Shown: positions 25,267 to 34,755, counted from the first letter of the stretch. The stretch is DNA of 64,000 nt from Amycolatopsis mediterranei (GCF_026017845.1 NZ_CP100416.1:1954200-2018199), one strand, 5' to 3'. Numbers and translations are program-made. Notes: a model not told the origin generated them from the sequence alone.

Positions 25267-27723
25267 ATGGCCGGGCGGAGGCGGGCGTTGATCGTCGCCA
25301 ACGGCGAGTACGACAACGCGGGGCTGCAGCGCCTGGGCTCACCCGCGGCGGACGCGGATGCCCTGGCCGGCGTGCTCGCCGACCGCGCGATCAGCGACTT
25401 CGACGTCTCCGTGGTGCGGAACGAAACGGCGCACGTGGTGCAGGCGGAGATCGAGGACCTCTGCGCCGAGGGCGGGCCCGACGACGTCCTGCTGCTGCAC
25501 TTCTCGTGCCACGGGCTGAAGGACGATTCGGGAGGGCTGTACTTCGCGGCCCGCAACACCCGCCCCGACCGCCTGCGGTCGACGGCGGTGCCCGCGCAGT
25601 TCGTGCAGCAGTGCATCCGGCAAAGCCGTTCGCGCAGCATCGTCCTGCTGCTGGACTGCTGCTACGGCGGGGCGTTCGGCCAGGGCGTGGCGGTCCGGGC
25701 GTCGGGCGACGCGAACGTGCTCGACAGCTTCCGCGGCGGCCGCGGCCGGGCGGTCATCACGGCGTCGAACTCGATCGAGTACGCCTTCGAGGGCGCGAGG
25801 CTGGCCTCGGACGAGCCGGCCCGGCCGTCGGTGTTCACGTCGGCGCTGGTGGAGGGCCTGCGCACGGGCGAGGCGGACCGCGACGAGGACGGCTGGATCG
25901 CTCTGGGCGAGCTGTACGAGTACCTGTTCGACCGGGTCCGCGAGCGCAACCCGAAGCAGACACCGAGCCGCGACATCGAGATGCAGGGCGAGCTGTACCT
26001 GGCGAAGAGCCGGCGGCGGCGCATCAAGCCGTCTCCGATCCCGCCGGACCTGGCGGCGGCGATCGGGGCCGAGAACCCGTTCACCCGGCTGGGCGCGGTG
26101 GCGGAGCTGCGGCGCCGGTTGTCGAGCTCGAACCTGCCGGTGGCGATGGGAGCGTTCGAGGCGCTGAAGACGATGTCCTCGACGGACATCGAGCACGTGG
26201 CGGCGGCGGCTTCGGACGCGTTGTCGTTCGCGGTGGTGCGGGTGGACACGCCATCGGTGCGGCTGTCGGCGGCGGCGGATTCGCGAGCCTCGGGTTCGCT
26301 GCGGGTGCTGGGGCCGCCGGTGGCGCGGGAGGTGCGGTTCGAGGCTTCGCACTCGTGGATCGTGGTGACCGAAGTGGCTGGTGGGGCGGAGCTTTCGGTC
26401 ACGGCCGGGGACGCGGGGGTGCGGCGCGGGAAGGTCGTGGTGAGCGGGCCCACCGGGGAGGTGGTCGTCGCGGTGGAAATCGAGGCCCTGCCGGTCGCGG
26501 AGCCCGAGGCGGTGGTCGCGGAAGCCGAGCCGGAACCGGCGGCTCCGGAGCCGGTGGCGCCGGAGCCGGCGGCCTCGGAAGCGGTGGTCTCGGAGCCGGC
26601 GGTCTCGGAGCCGGCGGTCTCGGAAGCGGTCGCGGAACCGGTGGCCTCGAAACTGGCGGCCTCGGAAGCGGTGGTTGCGGAACCGGCGACCTCAGAACCG
26701 GCGACCTCGGAACTGGCGGCCCCGGAATCGGCGACGGCGCCCGAGCCCGCAGTGGGAGCTGTGCCCGAGCCCGCGGCGGCTGCGCCTGGCTCGGTGGTTG
26801 CTGAGCAGACCAGGCGGCTCGCGACGGATTCCGAGCCCGAGCCGGTCGTCGCGGCGGAAGCGCAGCCCGCGGCGGCTGCTCCGGTACCCGTCGCCCGGCC
26901 GGCCACGGAACCGGCCGGTGCGATGGACCCGGTCGGCGGGTTCGCCGGGGTCGTCGCGATCGCCGGCGCGGTGTTCGCGGTGGCCGGGCTGCCGCTGAAG
27001 TACCGCTACGGCTATTCCTTGACCCAGTACCGGCCCGGCATGGAGTCCGCCGTCCTGATCGTGGCCGCGTGCGCCCTGCTCGCCGGAATCCTGACGCTGA
27101 CGCCGCGGACGAGGTCGTGGACCGGTCCCGCGCTGCTGTTCGGAACCGGCCTCGCCGCGCTCTTCGGGCTGCTGCGCTTCCTCGGCGAGGCGATCGCGCT
27201 CTCCCAGAACGGGGACACCGAGCTGAAAACCGGCTACACCTTCGCACTGCTCGCCCACATCGCCTGGCTGGTCGCGGGGGCGAGCGCGCTCGCGGCGCTC
27301 CGGCGGAGCCCCGCGGTCGCACTGGGCGCCGGGCGGGTGCGCGGCTGGCCGGCGTGGGTGGCGATCGGGCTCGGCGTGGCGGCCGCGACCGGGTGGATCG
27401 TCCAGCTCGTCGACCTGAACACCTACGACTCCAGTGACGCGGGCCGGGCGACCGCCTACTTCCTGCTCGGCGCTCTGCTGGCCGTGATCGTGCCGGTCGT
27501 CGCCATGACGCTTCGCCCGAGCCCGGTCGGCTGCGCCGTGCTGGCCACGGGGACCGCCGGGCTGCTCGGCGTGCTGGCACCGACGTTCGCCGCCGTCGCG
27601 GAGGAGAGTTCCCTGGCGCTGGGCGGGCAGTTGATCGCCGTGGTGGCCCTCGTGCTGCTCGCCGCCGACACCGCCGTCCTGGCCGTCCGGGCCCGGAATC
27701 AGCCGAACGGGCGACAGTCCTGA
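25267..27723 (+). CDS. Membrane-anchored caspase-like (C14) protease
   Basis: An 818-aa multidomain protein. Residues 1-240 are a caspase fold: RALIVANGEYDNAGLQRLGS at the start, catalytic His82 in HFSCHGLKDD and Cys132 in LLLDCCYGGAFG. Residues about 260-325 are helical and HEAT-like. Residues about 330-410 form a beta-sandwich-like domain. A low-complexity Glu/Pro/Ala/Val/Ser linker (about 415-555) leads to six or seven membrane helices. The C-terminus is membrane-embedded; by hydrophobicity the protease is probably cytoplasmic. A secreted serine protease gene follows after 37 bp. The target is unknown. Confidence 0.85.
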   Translation: MAGRRRALIVANGEYDNAGLQRLGSPAADADALAGVLADRAISDFDVSVVRNETAHVVQAEIEDLCAEGGPDDVLLLHFSCHGLKDDSGGLYFAARNTRPDRLRSTAVPAQFVQQCIRQSRSRSIVLLLDCCYGGAFGQGVAVRASGDANVLDSFRGGRGRAVITASNSIEYAFEGARLASDEPARPSVFTSALVEGLRTGEADRDEDGWIALGELYEYLFDRVRERNPKQTPSRDIEMQGELYLAKSRRRRIKPSPIPPDLAAAIGAENPFTRLGAVAELRRRLSSSNLPVAMGAFEALKTMSSTDIEHVAAAASDALSFAVVRVDTPSVRLSAAADSRASGSLRVLGPPVAREVRFEASHSWIVVTEVAGGAELSVTAGDAGVRRGKVVVSGPTGEVVVAVEIEALPVAEPEAVVAEAEPEPAAPEPVAPEPAASEAVVSEPAVSEPAVSEAVAEPVASKLAASEAVVAEPATSEPATSELAAPESATAPEPAVGAVPEPAAAAPGSVVAEQTRRLATDSEPEPVVAAEAQPAAAAPVPVARPATEPAGAMDPVGGFAGVVAIAGAVFAVAGLPLKYRYGYSLTQYRPGMESAVLIVAACALLAGILTLTPRTRSWTGPALLFGTGLAALFGLLRFLGEAIALSQNGDTELKTGYTFALLAHIAWLVAGASALAALRRSPAVALGAGRVRGWPAWVAIGLGVAAATGWIVQLVDLNTYDSSDAGRATAYFLLGALLAVIVPVVAMTLRPSPVGCAVLATGTAGLLGVLAPTFAAVAEESSLALGGQLIAVVALVLLAADTAVLAVRARNQPNGRQS

Positions 27724-27760
27724 GTTGTCCTCCGGGCACCGCCGGGGTACCACGACGATC

Positions 27761-28651
27761 ATGAGGATGCTTCTCGCGGCCATGGCCGTGCTCGCCGGCC
27801 AGGTCTCGAGCGGCGGGGTGCAGCCGGATCCGCCCAGCTGGGGGCTGGACCGGATCGACCAGCGGACCGGGCTCGACCACGCCTACCACTACGCGAGCGA
27901 CGCGTCGGGCGTCACGATCTACGTCATCGACAGCGGGGTCGACGCGCAGCACCCCGACTTCCAGGGCCGGGTCGCGCCCGGGCGCGACTTCCTCCACGGC
28001 GGGTCCGACACGTCCGACCCCAACGGCCACGGCACCCGCCTGGCCGGCATCGCCGCGGGCAAGGATTACGGCGTCGCGAAGGGGGCACAGATCGTGCCGG
28101 TGCGCGTGCTCGACAAAGACGGCGGCGGCGCGACCGACCAGATCATCGCCGGGATCGACTGGGTCGCGCAGAACGCCCAGCAGCCCGCGGTCGCCGTCCT
28201 CGGCATCGGCGGGGTGCCGAACGACCAGCTCGATGCCGCTGTGAAACGGCTGGCGGCGGTGGTGCCGATCGCCGTGCCGGCGGGCAGCGAGACGGCCGAC
28301 GCGAGCGGCTTCTCGCCGGGCCGGGTGCCGGAAGCGCTGACGGTCGCGGCCTCCGACGCCCAGGACCGCCCGGACAAGACGTCGAACTCGGGCCAGGACG
28401 TCGACCTGTACGCCCCGGGCGCCGACATCCCGTCCCCGATAGCGGGCGGCACGGGCGCGGGCCCGGAATCGGGCACGTCGATGGCGGCGGCGTTCGCGGC
28501 CGGCGTGGCGGCGCTGTACCGCGCCCAGCACCCCGGCGACACCCCGGCCCAGGTGGCCGACGCCCTGATCCGCGCGGCGACGCCGGACGCGCTCAAGGGG
28601 GTTCCGGACGGCACGGCGAACCGGCTGCTTTATGCGCCGCCTGGTGGGTGA
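27761..28651 (+). CDS. Secreted subtilase (S8, proteinase-K-like) with altered oxyanion residue
   Basis: A 296-aa protein with a signal peptide (MRMLLAAMAVLAGQVSSG) and a proteinase-K-like domain. The triad is Asp57 (YVIDSGVD), His90 (NGHGTRLAG) and Ser240 (SGTSMAAAF). The oxyanion Asn, normally in AAGN, is replaced by Ser176 (VPAGSETADA). There is no I9 propeptide: the catalytic domain begins about ten residues after the signal. ATG 27761 is chosen to start at the signal peptide. It follows the caspase gene by 37 bp. Reduced or atypical activity is possible. Confidence 0.87.
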   Translation: MRMLLAAMAVLAGQVSSGGVQPDPPSWGLDRIDQRTGLDHAYHYASDASGVTIYVIDSGVDAQHPDFQGRVAPGRDFLHGGSDTSDPNGHGTRLAGIAAGKDYGVAKGAQIVPVRVLDKDGGGATDQIIAGIDWVAQNAQQPAVAVLGIGGVPNDQLDAAVKRLAAVVPIAVPAGSETADASGFSPGRVPEALTVAASDAQDRPDKTSNSGQDVDLYAPGADIPSPIAGGTGAGPESGTSMAAAFAAGVAALYRAQHPGDTPAQVADALIRAATPDALKGVPDGTANRLLYAPPGG

Positions 28652-28658
28652 GAGGCGG

Positions 28659-28769
28659 TTGTCCACAACTCGGCCGAGGTGTGGACACCGTGTCCGATCT
28701 GCGGCTTTTCCGGTTTGGGTGTCCGGGAGGCCCGATAGAATGGACTTGGGGACGCCCCCCTGGGAGAGG
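28659..28769 (+). repeat. Promoter-like repeat element, copy B (split by the IS)
   Basis: TTGTCCACA (28659-28667), a 12-bp spacer and TGTGGACA (28680-28687) are followed by TAGAAT (28736-28741) and CCCCCTGGGAG (28756-28766). Order and spacing match copy A at 11275-11390 (arms to C-tract 68 versus 71 bp). The element continues at 30118 after the insertion sequence. Confidence 0.6.
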
Positions 28770-30117
28770 CAGGGTTCCGGCAAAGTCTTTTGGCCTGGTT
28801 GCAGGGCGGGCACGGCCCTCGTTGATCATGTGATTGTCTAGGTCCCATGATCGTGTGAGAGAGTCGTGCCCGCTGAGCAATCGTGCCTGATCCCTGTCGT
28901 AGTTGATCGTCTGGCCCCGGTCATCGCTTCCGATGCCGATTCACGTTGGGCTGCTGACCTGCGCAAACAGCTCGCCGGCATACCTGATCCACGCGACCGA
29001 CGGGGTGTGCGACATCCGATCGGGTCGATCCTGGCGCTCGCGGCCGCAGCCGTAGTGGCCGGAGCCCAGTCGTTCACCGCGATCGGTGAATGGGCCGCCG
29101 ACGCCCCACAGTCGGTGCTGGCCGCGCTGGGCGCACGATTCGACCCCCGCCATGCCCGGTATGCAGCACCCGATGAGGCCACCGTGCGGCGCGTGGCCGG
29201 CCGGGTCGACGGCGACCTCCTCGACGACGTGATCAGCAGCTGGCTCGCCCACCGCGACACCAGCAACACCGACCCGGCCGAGACCCCACCGGCGGCGATC
29301 GCGGTGGACGGCAAATCCTTGCGCGGCACCTTCGCCCGCACCGGAGGCGCCGGAGTGCACCTGCTCGCCGCGATCACCCACAACACGGCAACAGTGCTCG
29401 GGCAACGCCAGGTCCCAGCCGGCAACAGCGAAATCACCTGGTTCCAACCGCTGCTGGACACCATCGACCTGACCGGGCGGGTGGTCACCGCCGACGCCCT
29501 GCACACCACCGCCGAACACGCCCGCTACCTGCATCAACGCGGCGCATACTACGTCTTCACCGTCAAGGAGAACCAACACCGTCTCCACGGCCTGCTCGAC
29601 ACCCTGCCCTGGCACGAAATCCCCGCCCACATCACCAGCGGCAGCGGCCACGGCCGCAGCGAACGCCGCACCGTCCAGCTCGCACCCCTGGGCGATTTCC
29701 TCGGCTACCCGGCCATCGACTTCCCCCACGCCAGCCACGCGTTCCTCATCGAGCGCTACACCACCCACCACACCAGCCGGAAACGCTCCGCCCACGCCGC
29801 GCTGGGCCTCACCAGCCTCACCGGCCGCTACGCCCACCCCGCCCACATCGGAGACTATGTCCGCAGCCACTGGCACATCGAAAACAAACTCCACTGGGTC
29901 CGCGACGTCACCTACAAAGAAGACCAATCCCGAACCCGCACAGGAACCGCACCCCGAGTCATGGCCAGCCTCCGCAACCTCGCCACCAGCACACACCGCC
30001 ACACCGGCCACACCAACATCGCCCAAGCACTCCCCCACACCGCCCGCAACACCACCCGAGCCCTCACCCTGCTCGCAATACCCACCTGACCAGCACAAAG
30101 ACTTTGCCGGAGCCGTG
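28770..30117 (+). mobile_element. Intact ISAs1-family insertion sequence
   Basis: A 1348-bp element. The left end (28770-28790) starts CAGGGTTCCGGCAAAG and matches the reverse complement of the right end (30097-30117) at 19 of 21 positions. Exact 10-bp target duplications CTGGGAGAGG flank it at 28760-28769 and 30118-30127. It carries one full-length transposase gene. The clean ends and duplications indicate a recent insertion into repeat copy B. Confidence 0.93.
28866..30089 (+). CDS. ISAs1-family transposase
   Basis: A DDE transposase of 407 aa. First Asp in [12 protein letters not shown], second in [17 protein letters not shown], Glu in [20 protein letters not shown]; the [10 protein letters not shown] motif is also typical. 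GTG 28866 is the likely start. Its codon use (more AAC/CAC/ACC-rich and rather lower G at third positions) differs mildly from the neighbours, as expected for mobile DNA. No frameshift or stop, so it could be active. Confidence 0.94.
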   Translation: MPAEQSCLIPVVVDRLAPVIASDADSRWAADLRKQLAGIPDPRDRRGVRHPIGSILALAAAAVVAGAQSFTAIGEWAADAPQSVLAALGARFDPRHARYAAPDEATVRRVAGRVDGDLLDDVISSWLAHRDTSNTDPAETPPAAIAVDGKSLRGTFARTGGAGVHLLAAITHNTATVLGQRQVPAGNSEITWFQPLLDTIDLTGRVVTADALHTTAEHARYLHQRGAYYVFTVKENQHRLHGLLDTLPWHEIPAHITSGSGHGRSERRTVQLAPLGDFLGYPAIDFPHASHAFLIERYTTHHTSRKRSAHAALGLTSLTGRYAHPAHIGDYVRSHWHIENKLHWVRDVTYKEDQSRTRTGTAPRVMASLRNLATSTHRHTGHTNIAQALPHTARNTTRALTLLAIPT

Positions 30118-30242
30118 CTGGGAGAGGCGGGGGATGTTCTGGGGCCGTCGGTGTGCAGCCGGCCACGGCCGGGCGGTTGCGCCACGCGCCGTCTGGCGAC
30201 CGAGGCCCGGCTCCGGGAAGCTGGTCCCGGAGGAGGTGCGCT

Positions 30243-30461
30243 ATGCCCGGCTTCCCGCTCGAACTCCGCCCACCCTCGTTCGACCTGGCCGAGCTGGTCG
30301 GCCGGAAGACCGACGAGGCCACGGCCCGCTGTGAGCGTGACGGCTTCCAGGTGCAAGTCTTCGACATCGAGAAACCCTCGGCGGTCACGCTGGAACTGCG
30401 CCGGAACCGCATCCGCCTCCACGTGCGGCGAGGTGTCGTCGAGGACTGCCACCAGGGCTGA
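30243..30461 (+). CDS. Small I78-inhibitor-like protein
   Basis: A 72-aa protein with GGAGGAGG before ATG 30243. ELVGRKTDEATARCERDG near the start and RRNRIRLHVRRGVVEDCH near the end resemble the I78/potato-inhibitor-like small proteins of actinobacteria. There is no signal peptide. Its position just after the IS and 1.6 kb from the serine protease gene invites the idea that it is an inhibitor, but the match is weak. Confidence 0.6.
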   Translation: MPGFPLELRPPSFDLAELVGRKTDEATARCERDGFQVQVFDIEKPSAVTLELRRNRIRLHVRRGVVEDCHQG

Positions 30462-30574
30462 CCAGTGAACCTCCCGGTCCGCATGATGTCCATCACCCGG
30501 GACTGAACTCCCGCAGAGCGGGAAGAACCGGGTAACGTGCGTTGACTTACCGATCCAAGAGGGAAGGACCGGGC

Positions 30575-33500
30575 ATGTTCCGCAAGGTTCTGGTGGCCAA
30601 CCGCGGGGAGATCGCGATCCGGGCGTTCCGCGCCGGCTACGAACTCGGTGCCGGCACGGTTGCCGTGTTTCCGCACGAAGACCGCAACTCGCTGCACCGG
30701 CTGAAGGCCGACGAGGCGTACGAGATCGGCGAACCCGGTCACCCCGTGCGCGCCTACCTCTCGGTCGACGAGATCGTCGCCGCCGCGAAGAAGGCCGGTG
30801 CCGATGCCGTCTACCCCGGTTACGGCTTCCTCTCGGAGAACCCCGATCTCGCGCGCGCGTGCGAGGAAGCGGGGATCACCTTCGTCGGGCCGAGCGCCGA
30901 CATCCTCGAACTCACCGGTAACAAGGCCCGCGCGGTCAAGGCCGCGCGCGAGGCCGGCGTGCCCGTGCTCGGCTCGTCCGAGCCGTCCAGTGACGTCGAC
31001 GCCCTGGTCGCGGCGGCCGAAGACCTCGGCTTCCCCGTCTTCGTCAAGGCCGTCGCCGGGGGTGGCGGGCGCGGGATGCGCCGGGTCGAGGACCCCGCCG
31101 TGCTGCGCGAGTCCATCGAGGCCGCCGCGCGCGAGGCCGAGTCCGCCTTCGGCGACCCCACCGTCTTCCTCGAGAAGGCCGTCGTCGAGCCGCGGCACAT
31201 CGAGGTGCAGATCCTCGCCGACGGCGCGGGCAACATCATCCACCTCTACGAGCGCGACTGCTCGGTGCAGCGGCGCCACCAGAAGGTCGTCGAGCTCGCC
31301 CCGGCGCCGAACCTCGACCCCGAGCTGCGGGACCGGATCTGCGCGGACGCCGTCAAGTTCGCCAAGCAGATCGGCTACCGCAACGCCGGCACCGTCGAGT
31401 TCCTGCTCGACAAGCAGGGCAACCACGTCTTCATCGAGATGAACCCGCGCATCCAGGTCGAGCACACGGTCACCGAAGAGGTCACCGACGTCGACCTGGT
31501 CCAGTCGCAGCTGCGGATCGCCTCCGGCGAGACCCTCGACGACCTCGGCCTGAGCCAGGACAAGATCTACCTGCGCGGCGCCGCGCTGCAGTGCCGCATC
31601 ACCACCGAGGACCCGGCCAACGGCTTCCGCCCGGACACCGGGATGATCTCCGCCTACCGCTCGCCGGGCGGCTCGGGCATCCGGCTCGACGGCGGCACCG
31701 CCTTCTCCGGCACCGAGATCAGCGCCCACTTCGACTCGCTGCTGGTCAAGCTCACCTGCCGCGGACGGGACTTCAAGACCGCCGTCGGCCGCGCGCGCCG
31801 CGCCGTCGCCGAGTTCCGGATCCGCGGGGTCGCCACGAACATCCCGTTCCTGCAGGCCGTCCTCGACGACCCGGACTTCCGCGCCGGGCGCGTCACGACG
31901 TCGTTCATCGAGGAACGCCCGCACCTGCTCACCGCCCGGACCTCGGCCGACCGCGGCACGAAGCTGCTGACCTACCTCGCCGACCAGACGGTCAACAAGC
32001 CGCACGGCGAACGCCCGAAGACCCCGGACGCCACGCTGAAGCTGCCGAAGCTGCCGAAGGACGCCGAGCCGGCGCCGGGCTCGAAGCAGAAGCTCGCCGA
32101 GCTGGGCCCGGCCGGGTTCGCGGAGTGGCTGCGGAAGTCGCCGCACATCGGCGTCACCGACACGACGTTCCGCGACGCGCACCAGTCGCTGCTCGCCACC
32201 CGCGTCCGCACGAAGGACCTCCTCGCGGTGGCACCGGTCGTCGCGAACACGCTGCCCCAGCTGCTTTCCCTGGAGTGCTGGGGCGGCGCGACCTACGACG
32301 TCGCGCTGCGGTTCCTCGCCGAGGACCCGTGGGAGCGGCTGGCCGCGCTGCGCGAGGCCGTGCCGAACATCTGCCTGCAGATGCTGCTGCGCGGGCGCAA
32401 CACCGTCGGGTACACGCCGTACCCCACCGAGGTGACGAACGCCTTCGTCGAAGAAGCGACCAAGACCGGCATCGACATCTTCCGGATCTTCGACGCGCTC
32501 AACGACGTCGAGCAGATGCGCCCGGCCATCGAAGCCGTGCGGGAGACCGGGTCCGCGGTCGCCGAGGTGGCGCTCTGCTACACCTCGGACCTGTCCGACC
32601 CGGCCGAGAAGCTCTACACGCTCGACTACTACCTCAAGCTGGCCGAGCAGATCGTCGGCGCCGGGGCGCACGTCCTGGCGATCAAGGACATGGCCGGGCT
32701 GCTGCGCGCGCCCGCGGCGACCAAGCTGGTCACCGCGCTGCGCAAGGAGTTCGACCTGCCGGTGCACATCCACACCCACGACACCGCGGGCGGCCAGCTG
32801 GCCACCTACCTCGCGGCGATCAACGCGGGCGCGGACGCCGTCGACGGCGCGGTCTCGTCGATGGCGGGCACGACGTCGCAGCCGTCGCTGTCGTCGATCG
32901 TGGCGGCCACCGACCACTCCGCCCGCACCACCGGGCTCGACCTGCGGGCGATCGGCGACCTGGAGCCGTACTGGGAGAGCGTGCGCAAGATCTACGGGCC
33001 GTTCGAGGCCGGGCTGGCCTCGCCGACCGGGCGCGTCTACGACCACGAGATCCCCGGCGGCCAGCTGTCGAACCTGCGCACCCAGGCCATCGCGCTCGGC
33101 TTGGGCGACCGGTTCGAAGACATCGAGGCGATGTACGCCGCCGCGGACAAGATCCTCGGCCACCTGGTCAAGGTGACGCCGTCGTCCAAGGTCGTCGGCG
33201 ACCTCGCGCTGCACCTGGTCGGCGCGGGCGTCTCGCCGGCCGACTTCGAGGCGGAGCCGAACAAGTTCGACATCCCCGACTCGGTGATCGGCTTCCTGCG
33301 CGGCGAGCTCGGCGACCCGCCGGGCGGCTGGCCGGAGCCGTTCCGCACCAAGGCCCTGGAGGGCCGGGCCGCCGCGAAGCCGGTCGCCGAACTGTCCGAA
33401 GAGGACCGCACAGCGCTTTCCGAGCACCCCCGGCGGACGCTCAACCGGCTGCTGTTCCCCGGCCCGACGAAGGAGTTCGAGGCGCACCGCGAGGCCTACG

Positions 33501-33952
33501 GCGACACGTCGGTGCTGCCCAGCAAGGACTTCTTCTACGGGCTGCGGCCGGGGGAGGAGTACCCGGTCGACCTCGAGCCGGGCGTTCGGCTGCTCATCGA
33601 GCTGGAGGCGATCGGCGAGGCCGACGAGCGCGGCGTGCGCACGGTGATGTCGACGCTGAACGGCCAGCTGCGGCCGATCCAGATCCGCGACCGCTCGATC
33701 GCCTCGGACATCCCGGCGACGGAGAAGGCCGAGAAGGGCAACCCGAAGCAGATCGCGGCGCCGTTCGCGGGCGTGGTCACGCTGCAGGTCGCCGAGGGTG
33801 ACACGGTCGAAGCCGGGGCGACGGTCGCGACGATCGAGGCGATGAAGATGGAGGCCTCGATCACGGCGCCGGCCGGCGGCAAGGTGGCCCGGCGGGCGAT
33901 CACCGCGGTGCAGCAGGTCGAGGGCGGTGACCTTCTGCTGGTGCTCGAGTGA
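30575..33952 (+). CDS. pyc: Pyruvate carboxylase
   Basis: Converts pyruvate to oxaloacetate with ATP, bicarbonate and biotin, refilling the citric acid cycle. It is a single 1125-aa chain: biotin carboxylase (MFRKVLVANRGEIAIRAF, AGGGGRGMR, EMNPRIQVEHTVTE), a carboxyltransferase barrel (TDTTFRDAHQSLLATR, IKDMAGLLR, HIHTHDTAGG), the conserved PYC domain and a C-terminal biotinyl domain with Lys1091 in EAMKMEA. ATG 30575 has GGGAAGGA upstream; an ATG-like start at 30542 is in frame but less fitting. The Rv2967c (pca) counterpart in mycobacteria. Confidence 0.97.
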   Translation: MFRKVLVANRGEIAIRAFRAGYELGAGTVAVFPHEDRNSLHRLKADEAYEIGEPGHPVRAYLSVDEIVAAAKKAGADAVYPGYGFLSENPDLARACEEAGITFVGPSADILELTGNKARAVKAAREAGVPVLGSSEPSSDVDALVAAAEDLGFPVFVKAVAGGGGRGMRRVEDPAVLRESIEAAAREAESAFGDPTVFLEKAVVEPRHIEVQILADGAGNIIHLYERDCSVQRRHQKVVELAPAPNLDPELRDRICADAVKFAKQIGYRNAGTVEFLLDKQGNHVFIEMNPRIQVEHTVTEEVTDVDLVQSQLRIASGETLDDLGLSQDKIYLRGAALQCRITTEDPANGFRPDTGMISAYRSPGGSGIRLDGGTAFSGTEISAHFDSLLVKLTCRGRDFKTAVGRARRAVAEFRIRGVATNIPFLQAVLDDPDFRAGRVTTSFIEERPHLLTARTSADRGTKLLTYLADQTVNKPHGERPKTPDATLKLPKLPKDAEPAPGSKQKLAELGPAGFAEWLRKSPHIGVTDTTFRDAHQSLLATRVRTKDLLAVAPVVANTLPQLLSLECWGGATYDVALRFLAEDPWERLAALREAVPNICLQMLLRGRNTVGYTPYPTEVTNAFVEEATKTGIDIFRIFDALNDVEQMRPAIEAVRETGSAVAEVALCYTSDLSDPAEKLYTLDYYLKLAEQIVGAGAHVLAIKDMAGLLRAPAATKLVTALRKEFDLPVHIHTHDTAGGQLATYLAAINAGADAVDGAVSSMAGTTSQPSLSSIVAATDHSARTTGLDLRAIGDLEPYWESVRKIYGPFEAGLASPTGRVYDHEIPGGQLSNLRTQAIALGLGDRFEDIEAMYAAADKILGHLVKVTPSSKVVGDLALHLVGAGVSPADFEAEPNKFDIPDSVIGFLRGELGDPPGGWPEPFRTKALEGRAAAKPVAELSEEDRTALSEHPRRTLNRLLFPGPTKEFEAHREAYGDTSVLPSKDFFYGLRPGEEYPVDLEPGVRLLIELEAIGEADERGVRTVMSTLNGQLRPIQIRDRSIASDIPATEKAEKGNPKQIAAPFAGVVTLQVAEGDTVEAGATVATIEAMKMEASITAPAGGKVARRAITAVQQVEGGDLLLVLE

Positions 33953-33968
33953 GCGATACGCTCGGCGG

Positions 33969-34751
33969 GTGCTGATCAACGCGGTACCGCAACGGCAAGG
34001 CGCGGTGGGACCGCGCGCGGCGGAGCTGCCGGACGGCTGCGTGGCGCTCTCGGAGCTGGCCGGGCACGTGCTCGGCCGGCCGGTGCACCACGTCCGGCAG
34101 ACGCGTTCGGTGTCCGAAGTGGACCGTGGGATCGCGGCCCGTGCCGTGCTGACCGGCGCGAACCGCGCGGCCCAGCTGGCGGCCCTGGAGGCGCCGGGCG
34201 GCCCGGTGCTGACGATCGGCGGTGACTGCGGCGTCGAGCTGGTGCCGATCGGCGTGGCCCGCTTCCGCCACGGGCCCGGGCTGGGCGTCGCGTGGTTCGA
34301 CGCCCACCCGGACCTGAACACGGCGGACTCGTCGCCCTCGGGGGCGTTCCACGGCATGGTGCTGCGGTCGCTGTTCGGCGAGGGCGACCCGGAGTTCGCC
34401 GCGGACCCGGCCCTGACTCCGGGGAACGTCTTCCTCGCCGGGACACGGGCGTTCGACCCGGAGGAACGGGCGGCGGTGGCCCGCGGGCTGGTGGTGACGT
34501 CGGTCGAGGCGCTGACGGCCGTCGAAAAGCTGTACGTGCACGTGGATCTGGACGTGCTGGACCCGGGCGAGTTCGCGGGCTTGAACTACCCGGAGCCGGA
34601 CGGCTGGACGATCGCGCGGCTGGTGTCGGAACTGGACGCGCTGGCCCGGTTCGAGGTGGTCGGCGCGGGGATCACCGAGTGCGTGGGGACGCCGCGTGAA
34701 GTCGAGGTCCTGGAGCCGGTGCTGGCGGCGATCGGCCGCCTGCTCGGCTGA
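33969..34751 (+). CDS. Arginase/agmatinase-family protein with an altered metal site
   Basis: A 260-aa ureohydrolase-fold protein. The metal-binding motifs DAHPDLN and HVDLDVLDP are intact. The first motif, normally GGDHS, is GGDCG: the His ligand is Cys87. Gly/Ala-rich beta-alpha units fill the rest. GTG 33969 lies 16 bp after pyc. Actinobacteria hold other members with this change. The substrate, and whether one or two metals bind, are unknown. Confidence 0.85.
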   Translation: MLINAVPQRQGAVGPRAAELPDGCVALSELAGHVLGRPVHHVRQTRSVSEVDRGIAARAVLTGANRAAQLAALEAPGGPVLTIGGDCGVELVPIGVARFRHGPGLGVAWFDAHPDLNTADSSPSGAFHGMVLRSLFGEGDPEFAADPALTPGNVFLAGTRAFDPEERAAVARGLVVTSVEALTAVEKLYVHVDLDVLDPGEFAGLNYPEPDGWTIARLVSELDALARFEVVGAGITECVGTPREVEVLEPVLAAIGRLLG

Positions 34752-34755
34752 GCCT

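Noticed and set aside
25267..28651. Calling the caspase/subtilase pair a defined anti-phage system
   Set aside because: No known defence-system gene set is complete here; only the protease domains and adjacency are seen, so it is kept as a hypothesis.
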